Positions 24,018 through 32,079 of a stretch of 34,026 nt of DNA are shown here, one piece after another. The position numbers and the translations under genes were made by a program. Source of the stretch: Bacteroidota bacterium (lineage in GTDB: Bacteria; Bacteroidota; Bacteroidia; Bacteroidales; WCHB1-69); contig JAKPTX010000102.1 of NCBI GenBank assembly GCA_029570835.1, positions 1-34,026 on the forward strand. The letters run 5' to 3'. Each line of letters begins with the position of its first letter. Within the stretch, counting starts at the first letter, position 1. Below the pieces are notes generated by a model. That model saw only the letters and a list, made by a program, of their open reading frames with translations. It made no database searches and was not told where the DNA came from.

Positions 24018-24025
24018 TACTTTTG
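24018..24025 (+). promoter_or_regulatory. -7 element for the RNA methyltransferase
   Basis: TACTTTTG followed by CC, 73 bases before the ATG at 24099, divergent from the response-regulator promoter. Confidence 0.7.
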
Positions 24026-24098
24026 CCAAACTTTTTTTTAAAAAAATTATATATAATTAACAACAAACTTCTAACGTAATCACTCTTATTTTTATTTT

Positions 24099-25271
24099 AT
24101 GAACAATCTCTCTTTTATTGCTAAAACATTTGCAGGAATGGAGCCTCTTTTAGCTGAAGAGCTAACTTCGATTGGCGCTGCTCATATTAAAACCCTCAAT
24201 CGTTCAGTTTATTTTGAAGGGGGATTGGATACTTTATACCGTGCCAATTACTATTGCAGAACGGCATTACGCATATTATGGCGTGTCAAAATGTTTCAAT
24301 TCGACAATAATGATCAATTCTATCAAGAAATCTATCAATTTGAAGCTGATCGTTACCTGAATTCCAATGAGTCATTGGCTTTCAGTGCACAAATTCATAA
24401 CTCCATTTTTAAAACACCTCTTTTTGCTTCAATGCTGGCTAAAGATGCTGTTTGTGACCGTTTTAGAGATCGATACAATGAACGTCCCGATGTGGATAAA
24501 GAGAATCCTCATGTTCTGTTTCATTTGCATATTTTCAACAACGAATGTCATCTCTTTTTGGATAGTTCGGTCGAATCCTTACACAAAAGAGGATATCGCA
24601 CAGGATACCACCCCGCCCCCATCAACGAAGTAGTGGCTGCCGGAATGATTATGTTATCCGGATGGAAGGGAGAAACCGACCTAATCGACTTTATGTGTGG
24701 TAGCGGGACTATTCTAGTGGAAGCAGCGATGATCGCACTCCGAATCCCTGCCGGTTTTTATCGCAATCAGTGGGGTTTTATGAGATGGAAAAACTTTGAT
24801 TCACAGCTTTGGAAAAAAGTCAAAGAGGAGGAAAAGATTCTAGAGGATATCAAAATTGAGTTGTATGGTTCAGATATCTCTGCGGACTCTATTCGTGTTG
24901 CAAAGAACCAAAGCAGAGAAGCCGGATTAGAAGACTTTATCCACTTTAAAGTCAGCAACTTAATAGATACTCGTCCCACCCGTAAACCGGCGATGGTAAT
25001 TATTAATCCACCTTATGGAGAACGTTTAAAATCAGACAACCTGCTCTCCTTATACAAACAGATTGGAGATACACTTAAACAGCAATACACCGGTTGTAAA
25101 GCATTTATCATCAGTTCCGATTTGGAAGCAATGAAAAGTATCGGATTAAAAACGAGTGCTCGCCATCAACTCTACAATGGTGCATTAGAGTGTAAATATT
25201 GGGGTTACGATCTCTACGATGGTACTAAAAAGGGTGAAAAAGAGCCTCACACTCCTAAAAAAGAAAGATAA
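24099..25271 (+). CDS. THUMP-domain RNA methyltransferase (RlmL-like)
   Basis: A 390 aa SAM-dependent RNA methyltransferase. A ferredoxin-like N-terminal part and THUMP domain (about residues 1-155) precede the UPF0020 catalytic domain. DFMCGSGTILVEAAMIA (from 197) is the SAM motif, YGSDIS the acidic loop and INPPYGERL (Asn303-Tyr306) the N2-guanine catalytic motif. This corresponds to the N-terminal half of E. coli RlmL, which makes m2G2445 in 23S rRNA; the RlmK half is absent, as usual in Bacteroidota. The stop codon is 5 bp from that of the convergent permease gene. Confidence 0.93.
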   Translation: MNNLSFIAKTFAGMEPLLAEELTSIGAAHIKTLNRSVYFEGGLDTLYRANYYCRTALRILWRVKMFQFDNNDQFYQEIYQFEADRYLNSNESLAFSAQIHNSIFKTPLFASMLAKDAVCDRFRDRYNERPDVDKENPHVLFHLHIFNNECHLFLDSSVESLHKRGYRTGYHPAPINEVVAAGMIMLSGWKGETDLIDFMCGSGTILVEAAMIALRIPAGFYRNQWGFMRWKNFDSQLWKKVKEEEKILEDIKIELYGSDISADSIRVAKNQSREAGLEDFIHFKVSNLIDTRPTRKPAMVIINPPYGERLKSDNLLSLYKQIGDTLKQQYTGCKAFIISSDLEAMKSIGLKTSARHQLYNGALECKYWGYDLYDGTKKGEKEPHTPKKER

Positions 25272-25276
25272 AGCGG

Positions 25277-26386
25277 TTACTTGCTTCTCACATCCATTGC
25301 ATTTCGCAAAGCACTGCCTGTTAGCATAAATGCCAACACCAGCAGCATGATGGCAATACCCGGAACAATCGCCAAATAAGCGTGATCCAGCACAATGTAG
25401 GCATAATTTTCCTTCATCATCATCCCCCAGGAGGGTGTTGGAGGTTGGATACCCAATCCCAAAAAACTCAACCCGGCCTCCATTAAGATAGCGGAAGAGA
25501 AGTTGGAAGCTGACAAAACAATCAATGTTCCCGTCAGATTGGGTAAAATATGCTTAAAAATGATATGTAAACCTGAATAGCCTAGCGCTTTTCCTGCCTC
25601 AACAAATTCTTGTTCCTTGTACGCCAATACCTGTCCCCGCACTACCCGTGCCACATCCACCCACATGGTTAATCCCATGGCTATAAAAATCTGCCAAAAC
25701 CCCTTACCCAAAGCAAAACTGATCGCTATCACAAGTAAAAGTGTGGGTATTGACCACACCACATTAATAAACCAAACAATCAACTGATCTACTTTTCCTC
25801 CATAATAACCGGCTATAGAGCCTAAAAAGACGCCAATTGTCAAGGCGATCAAGACAGAAATAGCACCGACGGCCAGACTGATCCGTGTACCCATCAACAG
25901 TTGACTGACCACATCTCGTCCATAGCGGTCGGTTCCTAAATGATAGGTTCTATTTAAAATAGGATTTTTGGCATCCAACTCCGCGAGGGAAATCGATTCA
26001 GTTTTTGTTTCGCCGTAAAATAACACACGCACTGAATCAGCAATAAGTTCATAACTTTGAACAGGAATAATACGATTTTCTATCTGTTTTCCATAGAGCA
26101 TAATATGGGACCAATGCTGTTTCTTTTCAGCCTTTTCATTTTTAAACTGAAGAAAAGCAGATTTGAATCCCGGTTTTTGAAGTGAGATCTCCAGGTGTTG
26201 TTCATTACAGTAGGGAGTTTGATCAGGCGTAATCAAATAACCTAAAACTGCGATCAGTATAGTTAAGAGAATAAAAGCCAGTGAGATAACCCCCATTTTC
26301 TGTTTCAAAAAGCGTTTCCAGGTCAAACTACCCAGCGAGAGTGGTTTCTCTTCCTTATATTTTTTGCGAAACAGGATTCTCGTCAT
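25277..26386 (-). CDS. DppC/OppC-type ABC transporter permease
   Basis: A 369 aa inner-membrane permease of a peptide/nickel-type ABC importer. The first helix (about 33-53) is followed by an extended periplasmic insert of about 105 residues, then LGTDRYGRDVVSQLLMGTRISL opening the core. Five more helices follow, with the ATPase-coupling EAA loop EAGKALGYSGLHIIFKHILPN. The TPSWGMMMKENYAYI segment is typical of DppC. The start at 26386 (MTRILFRKK) is preferred over a TTG at 26401 because the -7 element lies at 26406-26413. DppB, ATPase and binding-protein genes are not adjacent, so it is a lone subunit here. Confidence 0.92.
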   Translation of the reverse strand: MTRILFRKKYKEEKPLSLGSLTWKRFLKQKMGVISLAFILLTILIAVLGYLITPDQTPYCNEQHLEISLQKPGFKSAFLQFKNEKAEKKQHWSHIMLYGKQIENRIIPVQSYELIADSVRVLFYGETKTESISLAELDAKNPILNRTYHLGTDRYGRDVVSQLLMGTRISLAVGAISVLIALTIGVFLGSIAGYYGGKVDQLIVWFINVVWSIPTLLLVIAISFALGKGFWQIFIAMGLTMWVDVARVVRGQVLAYKEQEFVEAGKALGYSGLHIIFKHILPNLTGTLIVLSASNFSSAILMEAGLSFLGLGIQPPTPSWGMMMKENYAYIVLDHAYLAIVPGIAIMLLVLAFMLTGSALRNAMDVRSK

Positions 26387-26405
26387 ATACTTTTGAATCA
26401 ATTGG

Positions 26406-26413
26406 CAAAGATA
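26406..26413 (-). promoter_or_regulatory. -7 element for the permease gene
   Basis: TATCTTTG on the minus strand, 19 bases before the ATG at 26386. It argues against the upstream TTG at 26401 as start. Confidence 0.7.
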
Positions 26414-26426
26414 TGTTATTAAAATG

Positions 26427-26454
26427 AAAAAAGACGCACTGAGTACGTCTTTTT
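26427..26454. terminator. terminator after tRNA-Ala
   Basis: AAAAAAGACG and CGTCTTTTT form the stem around a 9-nt loop, with T-runs on both strands. It separates the tRNA from the permease gene. Confidence 0.85.
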
Positions 26455-26477
26455 ATGGAAAAAATCATCTTTTTAAG

Positions 26478-26551
26478 TGGAGCGTACGGGAGTCGAACCC
26501 GTGGCCTTTAGACTGCCAGTCTAACGCTCTAGCCAACTGAGCTAACGCCCC
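26478..26551 (-). tRNA. tRNA-Ala (anticodon GGC)
   Basis: A 74-nt minus-strand cloverleaf. The acceptor is GGGGCGT pairing with ACGCTCC, with the G3-U70 wobble that identifies alanine tRNAs. The D-arm contains AGCTCAGTTGGCTAGAGC. The anticodon stem is TTAGA/TCTAA around loop CTGGCAG, which reads anticodon GGC. The T-arm has GGTTCGACTCC. The discriminator base is A, and CCA is not encoded. Confidence 0.97.
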
Positions 26552-26566
26552 AACTTTTTTGAGCGG

Positions 26567-26574
26567 CAAAGATA
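26567..26574 (-). promoter_or_regulatory. -7 element for tRNA-Ala
   Basis: TATCTTTG on the minus strand, 15 bases before the mature tRNA 5' end and just after the FKBP stop codon. Confidence 0.75.
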
Positions 26575-26580
26575 CAAAAA

Positions 26581-27453
26581 TTATTCTACATCCAACACCT
26601 CTACTTCAAAAACAATTGTAGTATAGGGAGGAATAACCCCACCGGCACCTCTTTCTCCGTATGCTAACTTGGAAGGAATGATAAATCTGGCTTTTTCTCC
26701 CTCTTGCATTAATTGTAAACCTTCTTCCCAACCGGCAATCACTTGTCCTTTACCTACCTCTAACTCAATAGGCTCATCTCTGGAATAAGAACTATCAAAA
26801 ACAGTTCCATCCAAAAGTGTTCCTGTATAATGTACGGTTACATGAGACCCATTTTTAATTTTCTTTCCTTTTCCGGAAGCTAATTTAATATAGTATAAAC
26901 CGCTGGATGTTGGTTTTACAGTTACTTTATTGTCGGTTAAATAATTTGTCAATAAAGAATCTTCACTATTTTTAAAGGTTTCCAACATCTCCTCATATTC
27001 TCTTCTGCGTTCTGCTTGCTCCTTTTCAACCTCTTCCATACTCATAATTTTATCCAATTTGATATCGAAATAAAGAGGCTCTTCACCAAACGGATATTCC
27101 TGACCAAAGAAATAGTGGAAAATAGAATCGCCATTTAAAATAAAAGTAGCACTATCACCCACATGCATTTTTTTAATTGCAGCATAAAAGTCACCTTTAA
27201 ATGCGGACTCAACAATTTGATCACGTGTTGGAATGGTAGGAATAATGGTTGAATCTGTAGTTCTTACAGTCAATTTTAACTCTACAATATCCCCCTCTTC
27301 AGGTTGGTCTGCTTTTTTATTTTCAATGTGAAATTTGTAATAAAAATCCTCTTTTTTGTCTCTTTTAAAACCTTTGTATTTTGAACAAGAGATAGCACTC
27401 ACAACCATGATTGCGATCAGTGCAATGGATACAATTTTTGAATAATTTTTCAT
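26581..27453 (-). CDS. FKBP-type peptidyl-prolyl isomerase lipoprotein
   Basis: A 290 aa protein with a lipoprotein signal (lipobox SAISC, Cys at 23). The N-terminal domain (about 35-150) looks like a degenerate FKBP fold with KKMHVGDSATFIL. A charged helical linker follows. The C-terminal canonical FKBP domain (about 185-290) includes VTVHYTGTLLDGTVFDSSY, GQVIAGWEEGLQLMQEGEKA, IPSKLAYGERGAGGVIPP and the closing FEVEVLDVE strand, all with the usual active-site aromatic residues. It is likely a periplasmic or outer-membrane folding factor. It follows the GldI-like gene by 8 bp and ends the nrnA operon. Confidence 0.94.
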   Translation of the reverse strand: MKNYSKIVSIALIAIMVVSAISCSKYKGFKRDKKEDFYYKFHIENKKADQPEEGDIVELKLTVRTTDSTIIPTIPTRDQIVESAFKGDFYAAIKKMHVGDSATFILNGDSIFHYFFGQEYPFGEEPLYFDIKLDKIMSMEEVEKEQAERRREYEEMLETFKNSEDSLLTNYLTDNKVTVKPTSSGLYYIKLASGKGKKIKNGSHVTVHYTGTLLDGTVFDSSYSRDEPIELEVGKGQVIAGWEEGLQLMQEGEKARFIIPSKLAYGERGAGGVIPPYTTIVFEVEVLDVE

Positions 27454-27461
27454 TTTTTGAT

Positions 27462-28010
27462 TTAATTTAGGTTATTTGATTTATTTTTATTAACTGTTAT
27501 AAAATAGACGATTGATTGTTGTCCTGTTACCTTATATCCATCGCCTGCTATCCCATAAGCCAGGTATGAAGGAACAATTAAGCGCACCTGATCTCCATAT
27601 CTGAGATAGGTCATCGCCTCATGCAATCCGGTAATAGCATCACTTTTATTCACTTTAAAGATAATCGGTCCATCCTGTTTTGAAGAATAGAGCGAATCTC
27701 CATTTAAGAGCATCGACTGATATTCGAGAGAGACTTCATCTCCTTCTTGAATAGTTTCACCACTCCCCTTTTTAGTTACCTGATATCTCAATCCTGTTCC
27801 GGTTTTAATCATATCCCAACCATATCTTTGAATAAAAAGCTCTATCTCTTCCGCTTCTAATAGAATCATTTTTTGATTTCCTCTTTCCAGGGGGGTGCCA
27901 ACCTGTTTCTCCTTGGTTTCGACTTTAGCAATCTCTCCCGAAGGAGCCGACTCCTTGCAAGCATATCCAAAAAAAAGGAATAACAGCAATATAATCCCAA
28001 CTATTCTCAT
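27462..28010 (-). CDS. GldI-like FKBP lipoprotein
   Basis: A 182 aa lipoprotein (lipobox FGYAC, Cys at 18) with one FKBP domain: YGWDMIKTGTGLRYQV, GDEVSLEYQSMLLNGDSLYSS, SDAITGLHEAMTYLRYGDQ and VPSYLAYGIAGDGYK. The pattern, especially the WDMIKTGTGLRY lead-in and the nrnA-FKBP-FKBP gene order, resembles GldI, the gliding-associated isomerase of Flavobacteriia. GldI-type proteins also occur in non-gliding Bacteroidota, and no other gld gene is in the window, so gliding is not implied. Its start overlaps the nrnA stop in an ATGA arrangement. Confidence 0.87.
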   Translation of the reverse strand: MRIVGIILLLFLFFGYACKESAPSGEIAKVETKEKQVGTPLERGNQKMILLEAEEIELFIQRYGWDMIKTGTGLRYQVTKKGSGETIQEGDEVSLEYQSMLLNGDSLYSSKQDGPIIFKVNKSDAITGLHEAMTYLRYGDQVRLIVPSYLAYGIAGDGYKVTGQQSIVYFITVNKNKSNNLN

Positions 28011-29029
28011 ACCTTAAACTTCTTCAATTCGGGATGATTTCTAACTACTTCCTGGAAGTAGAGAATTGTATTTTCCAATGTATCGTAGTGATATGCCGCA
28101 GCAGCATTTTTATGTCCTCCTCCATCAAAATAGCGTGATGCAAACTGATTTACATCAAATTGATCTTTAGATCTGAAAGAGATCCTTATTCTGTTGCGTT
28201 TTTCGGTAAAAAAGGCAGTAAACTGGGCACAGCTCAATGACAACCCATAGTTAACAAAACCTTCGGTATCTCCAATTTTATAGTCGTTTTCAAATAAATC
28301 ATCCCTGGTTAGAAAGAGATAAGTGGTGCCATAATCTCTCATCACAACCATATTCTTAAGGGCTACTCCCAGCAATCTCAATCTGCTTTCCGAATAGTTG
28401 TCGTATACCAATCTGTGGATCAACTCACCATCTACACCAATCTCCATCAACTCCTTTAAAATTTCGTAAATTAAGGGCCTGTTACAAGAATAACTCAATG
28501 AACCCGTATCGGTAATCATTCCGGTATAGATGCAATTGGCGTACTCTAACGACAACGGAGCATCCGGATAAAGTTCTTTAAAAAAGCGGAACACCAATTC
28601 TGAAGCTGAAGTAGATTCAATCGTTGAGTATAACAAGCCTGCTTCACATATTGGATTGGGATGATGATCTATCATTATTTTATAGGCACCGGTATTTTTC
28701 ACAATCGATTCCAATTCTCTTCCTGCACGGTGTGCAGCATTCATATCTGCAATAAAAAGAATGTCAGCCGACTCAATAATTTCACGTGCTTTATCAAACT
28801 CCGTAGCTGCAATCACAATCTCATCACTGTTAGGCATCCAGGTCAAATAAGAAGGAAAAACATTAGGCACAACTACATCCACATGGTGCCCTTTTGCTCT
28901 CATTAGGAGCGAAATTGCCAAAGAAGAACCTAATGCATCCCCATCGGGATTATAGTGCGTAGTAACTGCAATCTTCTTATTACCAGAAAGTTGTAAGATC
29001 AAATCCGCTTTTTGTCGTTCTGTCAGCAT
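28007..29029 (-). CDS. nrnA: DHH-family phosphoesterase NrnA
   Basis: A 340 aa bifunctional oligoribonuclease and pAp phosphatase. DHH domain motifs: THYNPDGDALGSS (His25, Asn27, Asp29, Asp31), IADMNAAHR, IDHHPNP and TDTGSLSYS. The DHHA1 domain ends with RYFDGGGHKNAAAA. It degrades nanoRNA and recycles pAp from sulfur and CoA metabolism in the cytoplasm. It is the first gene of the unit with two FKBP lipoproteins, overlapping the next by 4 bp, and has a -7 element 18 bp upstream. Length is typical. Confidence 0.94.
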   Translation of the reverse strand: MLTERQKADLILQLSGNKKIAVTTHYNPDGDALGSSLAISLLMRAKGHHVDVVVPNVFPSYLTWMPNSDEIVIAATEFDKAREIIESADILFIADMNAAHRAGRELESIVKNTGAYKIMIDHHPNPICEAGLLYSTIESTSASELVFRFFKELYPDAPLSLEYANCIYTGMITDTGSLSYSCNRPLIYEILKELMEIGVDGELIHRLVYDNYSESRLRLLGVALKNMVVMRDYGTTYLFLTRDDLFENDYKIGDTEGFVNYGLSLSCAQFTAFFTEKRNRIRISFRSKDQFDVNQFASRYFDGGGHKNAAAAYHYDTLENTILYFQEVVRNHPELKKFKV

Positions 29030-29046
29030 ACAATGAATTTAACCTG

Positions 29047-29054
29047 CAAACATA
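29047..29054 (-). promoter_or_regulatory. -7 element for the nrnA operon
   Basis: TATGTTTG on the minus strand, 17 bases before the nrnA ATG. A heptamer array begins 6 bp further upstream. Confidence 0.7.
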
Positions 29055-29060
29055 CAAAAA

Positions 29061-29116
29061 AATTACGAATTACGAATTACGAGGTCGTAAATTGAAAATT
29101 GAAAGTTGAAAATTGG
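29061..29116. repeat. heptamer arrays AATTACG and ATTGAAA
   Basis: AATTACG x3 at 29061-29081, the reverse complement of the ATTCGTA family at 251 and 32335. ATTGAAA x3 at 29091-29111 (third unit GTTGAAA) is a family seen only here. Confidence 0.8.
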
Positions 29117-29155
29117 CAAATACTTCATATATCTCATTGATAATCATATCAATAA

Positions 29156-29419
29156 CCACGTCCTTTAGGGCGTGGATTAGAATACCCCCAAGATACCCAG
29201 GGCTTTAGCCCAAATTTACAATAATATCAAATGTGAAGTGAGAAATTTAAAATAAGATAAAACAAATCATAACACGCTAATAATCAAATATATAATTCCA
29301 TAATCCAAAATTTGCCCTCCAAAATCAAAATAACCCCAAAAAGGGGAACATTATAATAAATTTGGGCTAAAGCCCTATATCGCGATGGGCAATTTTCCTC
29401 CCCAACCTAAAGGTTGGGG
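29156..29419. repeat. REP-like palindrome cluster, MITE-like
   Basis: Four hairpins share a TTTA or TAAA loop: CCACGTCC-TTTA-GGGCGTGG (29156-29175), GGGC-TTTA-GCCC (29200-29211), GGGC-TAAA-GCCC (29364-29375) and CCCCAACC-TAAA-GGTTGGGG (29400-29419). The inner two lie in perfect 20-bp inverted repeats, AGGGCTTTAGCCCAAATTTA at 29199-29218 and its complement at 29357-29376, bounding 178 bp without a gene. This is like REP sequences moved by RAYT-type transposases; no transposase is in the window. Confidence 0.7.
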
Positions 29420-29475
29420 CTATTGATGAGCTTGATTTTCAGGGAGTTATGCTTAACATTACCTCAACCCAAAAA

Positions 29476-29528
29476 TTTCGACTTTCGACTTTCGACTTTC
29501 GACTTTTTTAGGTTCGTAATTCGTAATT
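29476..29528. repeat. heptamer arrays TTTCGAC and TTCGTAA
   Basis: TTTCGAC x4 at 29476-29503, the reverse complement of the AAGTCGA family, then TTCGTAA x2 at 29513-29526. They lie between the REP-like cluster and element copy C. Confidence 0.85.
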
Positions 29529-29559
29529 AACACTACCTTTCTAAAAAGCTTTAATGTTT

Positions 29560-29641
29560 GAGAGTGGGGAAATAGCATAACAATAAAGGGAAACATAATC
29601 TGCCCCCATTTATTTAAATTTCCAAATAAGAAAGAAGAAAT
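29560..29641 (+). repeat. dispersed ~85 bp element, copy C
   Basis: GAGAGTGGGG at 29560-29569, a 30-nt middle, CTGCCCCC at 29600-29607, then an AT-rich tail with heptamer-like AAATAAG/AAAGAAG units. It has one C fewer than the other copies. The tail is nearest to copy B. With copy D it forms an inverted pair around the subtilase gene. Confidence 0.8.
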
Positions 29642-29678
29642 ATGAAGTAAAGGAGAACAGACTTACCAAAAAAATCTA

Positions 29679-29686
29679 TACTTTTG
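29679..29686 (+). promoter_or_regulatory. -7 element for the subtilase gene
   Basis: TACTTTTG followed by C, 20 bases before the ATG at 29707. Confidence 0.7.
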
Positions 29687-29706
29687 CATACATAAAAATC
29701 AACAAC

Positions 29707-31959
29707 ATGAAACGTATAATTTTAGCTTTTTTAACTTTAGTGCTGGTAAATGGTCTTTTTTCGCAAAACATTTATTGGGTCTATTTTACAGATAAAAATG
29801 AAACCACTTTTGATCCTTACTCTTATTTCGATACCAAGGCGATTGAAAGACGGGTGCAGCAGAATATTTCTCTTTTCGATATGACAGATTTTCCTTTGAA
29901 TAATAATTACAAAGAACAGGTGATCAATTTATCGGAAGAGTTTGTTGGAGAAACACGCTGGTTTAACGCCGTTGCCGTTGCCATTACGGATGAGAATTTA
30001 CCCTTGGTTCAAGAATTACCTTTTGTAAAAGATGTTGAACGAATCGAAACGGAAGGGAAATTGGCAACCTACAAGGATCATTTCTCAGATTCGTTTGAAA
30101 TGAGTCATGATACCGGTGAAAAAGTTGGAATTTTACCGCAACTTGAACGTTTTGAAGGAGATCTGTTTGTTCAAAATCAGATCGATGGAAAAGGAATACG
30201 GATTGCTGTTTTCGATGGCGGATTTCCCGGAGTGGATAAACACGAAGCTTTTACTCATTTGCGTGAGAATAATCGGATTATTAAAACCTGGAATTTCCCA
30301 TTAAAAAAAGAGGATGTTTACGGTTGGAACTCGCATGGAACGATGGTTTTGAGTTGTATTGCCGGCATCCAAAATGGGAAAAAGATGGGATTAGCCACCG
30401 GAGCAGAGTTTTTATTGGCTCGTACGGAAATCAACACGGAACCTGCCAAGGAAGAAGTTTGGTGGATGCAAGCTGTCGAATGGGCGGATAAAAATGGAGC
30501 CAATGTCATCAATAGTTCGCTGGGATACGGAAAATCACGCTACTACGTAGAAGATATGGATGGAAAGCAGTCGTTGGTTAGCAAAGCAGCCAATATGGCG
30601 GCAGCAAAAGGAATGTTAGTCTGCAACGCTATGGGTAATGAAGGGGATGACAAAGCATGGCGCACATTGATTACTCCTGCTGATGCCGACAGTATTTTAT
30701 CCGTTGGCGGTCTTAACCCTGCAACAGATAAACGCATCTATTTTAGCTCTTTTGGTCCTACTGCAGACGGAAGACTCAAACCCAATGTAGTGGCTTTCGG
30801 TACTGCTGATGTGGCTAAACCCCGAGGCGGCTATACTAACGCACCCGGAACTTCGTTTTCCAGTCCGTTGGTAGCCGGTTTTGTGGCTTGTGCATGGCAA
30901 ACTCGTCCGCAACTTACAGCTATGGAATTGAAAGCCGAAATTGAAAAATCGGCAGATCTTTATCCCTATTTTGATTATCAATATGGCTACGGAGTTCCAC
31001 AAGCCAGCTACTTTATCAACCAAACAGCTCAAACGATGGAGTCATCCCGGATTACTTTTACACAAAGTGAAAGCTCCATATTTGTTACCATAACTCCTGA
31101 TGAAAACGGCAAGAACAATACTACCCTATTGCTTCATGTTCAAAAACCGGACGGACAACTGAGACAATATTGGGATGTTGAATTCTCCGATTTATCTTCA
31201 ATGGTTTATCCTCTCGATAAATCCAAAATTGAGAATGGTGATATCTTGCGCGTTTATTATCAAAAAGAAGTTAAAGAGTTACGTTACGGGACAGATATTA
31301 TACCCAAAGATGAAACTAATAAATCCGATACATATAACTATTCTGTGAAATATATTCCTCAGAAAAACGAAAAACTTTCTGCTTTTGGGGTATTGTCCAA
31401 ATATTACCTCTATCCATACATATCGTGGGGATTTATAACTCCTCCTTTTCATGGATCGGATTATCAAATGAGGTATGGCAAATCGCAATCATTCATGTTT
31501 GGTGTACGCTTTAAAGGGAATGTTTGCAAATGGTACAATCTCGGGTTCAGTGCAGAAATTGGATACAACAAGTTCCATGTCAAAAACTTTGAGGGCAGTC
31601 AGTCGTTCCACACTGAGTACCTTCGAACATCGCTGTTGAATCTGGAGTTCTATCAACGTTTCAGGTTAGTACCTGATGAAGGATTGGGCGTCTATTTTGA
31701 CACCGGTATTTACGGATCCTGGGTGTTTGCCAATAAACATTTCATGAAAGAGAAATTAGATCCTAAGATTATCAGAACTGAAACACGGGGTAACATTCAA
31801 GGATTTAATCCTTTGCAATGGGGAGTCCGCGCCCGATTCGGATACAATTTCATTGCCCTATACGGACAGTATCGTTTTTCGGATCTGTTTAATGACAAAA
31901 TGGGCAAAACAGAATTACCCAAATTAGAAGTTGGAATGGAGTTGGCTTTCCCCTTCTAA
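29707..31959 (+). CDS. S8 subtilisin-like protease with C-terminal barrel-like domain
   Basis: A 750 aa exported protein with signal peptide residues 1-20 (LVNGLFSQ), an N-terminal prodomain-like region to about 150 and a peptidase S8 catalytic domain to about 440. The triad is Asp170 (AVFDGG), His210 (NSHGTMV) and Ser383 (GTSFSSP), with Asn311 in GNEG for the oxyanion hole. A beta-rich spacer (about 450-550) precedes some 190 residues with alternating strands, many aromatic residues and the terminal LEVGMELAFPF. This resembles a small outer-membrane beta-barrel rather than the type IX secretion tail often seen on Bacteroidota proteases. It may be a surface-anchored, autotransporter-like protease. 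It stands alone, bracketed by inverted repeat elements. Confidence 0.9.
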   Translation: MKRIILAFLTLVLVNGLFSQNIYWVYFTDKNETTFDPYSYFDTKAIERRVQQNISLFDMTDFPLNNNYKEQVINLSEEFVGETRWFNAVAVAITDENLPLVQELPFVKDVERIETEGKLATYKDHFSDSFEMSHDTGEKVGILPQLERFEGDLFVQNQIDGKGIRIAVFDGGFPGVDKHEAFTHLRENNRIIKTWNFPLKKEDVYGWNSHGTMVLSCIAGIQNGKKMGLATGAEFLLARTEINTEPAKEEVWWMQAVEWADKNGANVINSSLGYGKSRYYVEDMDGKQSLVSKAANMAAAKGMLVCNAMGNEGDDKAWRTLITPADADSILSVGGLNPATDKRIYFSSFGPTADGRLKPNVVAFGTADVAKPRGGYTNAPGTSFSSPLVAGFVACAWQTRPQLTAMELKAEIEKSADLYPYFDYQYGYGVPQASYFINQTAQTMESSRITFTQSESSIFVTITPDENGKNNTTLLLHVQKPDGQLRQYWDVEFSDLSSMVYPLDKSKIENGDILRVYYQKEVKELRYGTDIIPKDETNKSDTYNYSVKYIPQKNEKLSAFGVLSKYYLYPYISWGFITPPFHGSDYQMRYGKSQSFMFGVRFKGNVCKWYNLGFSAEIGYNKFHVKNFEGSQSFHTEYLRTSLLNLEFYQRFRLVPDEGLGVYFDTGIYGSWVFANKHFMKEKLDPKIIRTETRGNIQGFNPLQWGVRARFGYNFIALYGQYRFSDLFNDKMGKTELPKLEVGMELAFPF

Positions 31960-32004
31960 AGGTAGAAGGTAGAAGGTAGAAGGATAAATTGATTTCGGAT
32001 TTCG
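31960..32004. repeat. heptamer arrays AGGTAGA and GATTTCG
   Basis: AGGTAGA x3 plus AGG (31960-31983) begins at the very base after the subtilase stop codon. It is the reverse complement of the array at 6332. GATTTCG x2 follows at 31991-32004, the family of 6003-6016. Confidence 0.8.
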
Positions 32005-32031
32005 GGTTATAAATTAAAATTGAACGTGGCT

Positions 32032-32059
32032 GTAGAGACGCAATGCATTGCGTCTTTAC
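32032..32059. repeat. palindromic interspersed repeat
   Basis: A perfect 18-bp palindrome GACGCAATGCATTGCGTC at 32037-32054, extended on both sides to GTAGA...TTTAC with one mismatch. It is a type of repeat common between genes in Bacteroidota and related in its TGTAG entry to the units at 6171-6241. Confidence 0.75.
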
Positions 32060-32079
32060 GGCAATTTCTGATTTTATAT

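Noticed and set aside
26399-26401. TTG start for the permease
   Set aside because: The -7 element at 26406-26413 leaves almost no leader before it, and ATG at 26386 fits better.
29061-29528. CRISPR-like look of the repeated arrays
   Set aside because: Units are 7 bp and directly adjacent, without spacers of constant length, and there is no cas gene.
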